In this document: positions 62,951-64,000 of the stretch, piece after piece
Numbering within the stretch: position 1 is the stretch's first letter
Layout: the number at the start of each line of letters is the position of its first letter
Source of the DNA: Opisthocomus hoazin
Taxonomy: Eukaryota > Chordata > Aves > Opisthocomiformes > Opisthocomidae
Direction: 5' to 3'
NCBI RefSeq assembly: GCF_030867145.1
Contig: NC_134433.1
Location: 16,341,896 to 16,405,895 of the forward strand
DNA: 64,000 nt
Translations under genes and position numbers: made by a program
Notes under the pieces: generated by a model
Databases searched by the model: none
What the model was told of the DNA's origin: nothing
What the model saw: the letters and a program-made list of their open reading frames with translations, nothing else

Positions 62951-64000
62951 ACAGTAGCAATAAACGCATTGGCCCAACCAGCTCAATGTCTTACTAAAGT
63001 AATTTCCCAGACTGGGAGAAAATGCAGAATTGCACAATGATCTTGGGTAGCTGTTTTCTCACTGTTGTGTCACCCCAAGGTACAGGGGATGTCACTAAAA
63101 GTCATCTATGTTGCTCATCTCTGAGAGCGCTGATGAAGCCTCCGCATCTCCGGGCAAGCTCTGGCCGCCCCGCCTAGGAAGGCAGCGTCCAGGTGTGCAG
63201 AGCTGAGCTTGCAGTAAGGGCTGTCACCTCCACAGCGACACCGACACCGACGTACGCGTAACCCACCCTAGCTCAGACACACTTCTGTCTCGGGGTTTGC
63301 TACAGCAGTGAACAAAAGCTCTCGTAAAATCTGCAGAGAAGTAAAAGGGGTTTAGGGGCGCCCACTCACTGCTTTTCAGAACACGTACTGCAGTCCCAGG
63401 GAAAGTGGGACATCGTCCTGATTACTCTCCTTACCCGTGCCTGAACGCATTAGGAAGCAAAATAATCCACCCAAGAAGGACTTTCTCAGGACACATCACA
63501 GTCACTTTTCTGATAATTAATCACACCGCTAACTTATTTCGCTCCTGGCTGAGAAGTGCTCCCTCCAGCAGGGAGCGAAGTGCTTGGTGTGGGGGAAGCC
63601 AGCCCTACCGAACAGCTGAGAGTTTGAGGTGCGACCATTATTCTTCAGCTTCTCATTAATTCAGTGAGTCTGTCTCTTGCTGGCTTACTGGAGGATGCTC
63701 TTCATTCAATACAGGGAGAATGGGTTAAAGAACCGTCTCTGGTTTTGGCAGAAAGAGCAACGGTTTAGAGACAAGTCAACTGGGAGCCTCTTCAAGACTT
63801 CAAGAGAGGCTGGATAAAGCCCACAGGGAACAGGAAATCAGCACCACTCTTATCTGCTCCATCCATGCTTCATGTTCAGCAGCCTCCATAGACAGCTAGC
63901 ATCTGTTCCACAGCTCCTCTCACAGTACAGAAGTGTTTGTACATTTTTATCCCAGCATTTCTAAATAGCCCTCACAAAACATTGTGTGAAAATTGTTGAA
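62951..64000. other. intergenic to window edge, no gene seen
   Basis: Mixed-composition unique sequence. No exon, repeat family or RNA gene recognised. Confidence 0.6.

Noticed and set aside
62389-63037. Long open frames on both strands in the 62.5-kb island
   Set aside because: They follow the minisatellite units and GC content. Mutually overlapping frames all look alike and none has a domain.
44591-64000. KSR1 or another known gene expected downstream of WSB1
   Set aside because: No frame resembles KSR1 domains (CA1, C1, kinase). The gene, if present in this order, must start or continue beyond the window.

Overview
This is vertebrate, almost certainly avian, nuclear DNA. The evidence is a split-exon gene with GT-AG introns, CpG-island promoters in an AT-rich background, and CR1 LINE copies of the bird type (a 3' ORF2 remnant plus a short 3' tail). 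No bacterial, viral, CRISPR or rRNA/tRNA feature was seen. Only two protein-coding genes can be supported.

Layout. (1) 1-14,160, minus strand: the 5' end of NF1 (neurofibromin). Only coding exon 1 (13,939-13,998, 20 codons), the short 5'UTR with two tiny upstream ORFs, and the promoter lie here. The rest, 1-13,938, is part of NF1 intron 1, with one CR1 insertion and a weak candidate protein-derived relic. (2) 13,050-14,860: the NF1 CpG island, with ETS and NRF1-type motifs. (3) 14,861-35,400: intergenic, with a CR1 tail, a GATA microsatellite and a T19 tract. (4) 35,400-44,590, plus strand: the complete WSB1 gene. It has nine coding exons giving 421 residues (WD40 propeller plus SOCS box), a CpG-island promoter, and a 3'UTR of about 1 kb with two Pumilio-type elements and an ATTAAA signal. 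(5) 44,591-64,000: no recognised gene. It contains two orphan CpG islands (about 56.0-56.5 kb and 62.4-62.95 kb). The first has a perfect CTCF-core match on the minus strand. The second carries a GC-rich minisatellite with three CTCF-like cores on the plus strand.

Functionally, NF1 encodes a Ras GTPase-activating protein, and WSB1 encodes the substrate-receptor subunit of an Elongin B/C-Cullin5 ubiquitin ligase. They are transcribed divergently, about 22 kb apart between start codons. They do not form a pathway; the neighbourhood is of interest mainly for gene order, promoter structure and possible insulator elements. I found no convincing new biological system. The best second-look items are the GC-AG intron in WSB1, the paired NF1 upstream ORFs, the divergent CTCF-like motifs in the orphan islands, a candidate poison exon in WSB1 intron 5, and the protein-like relic near 2.8-3.2 kb.
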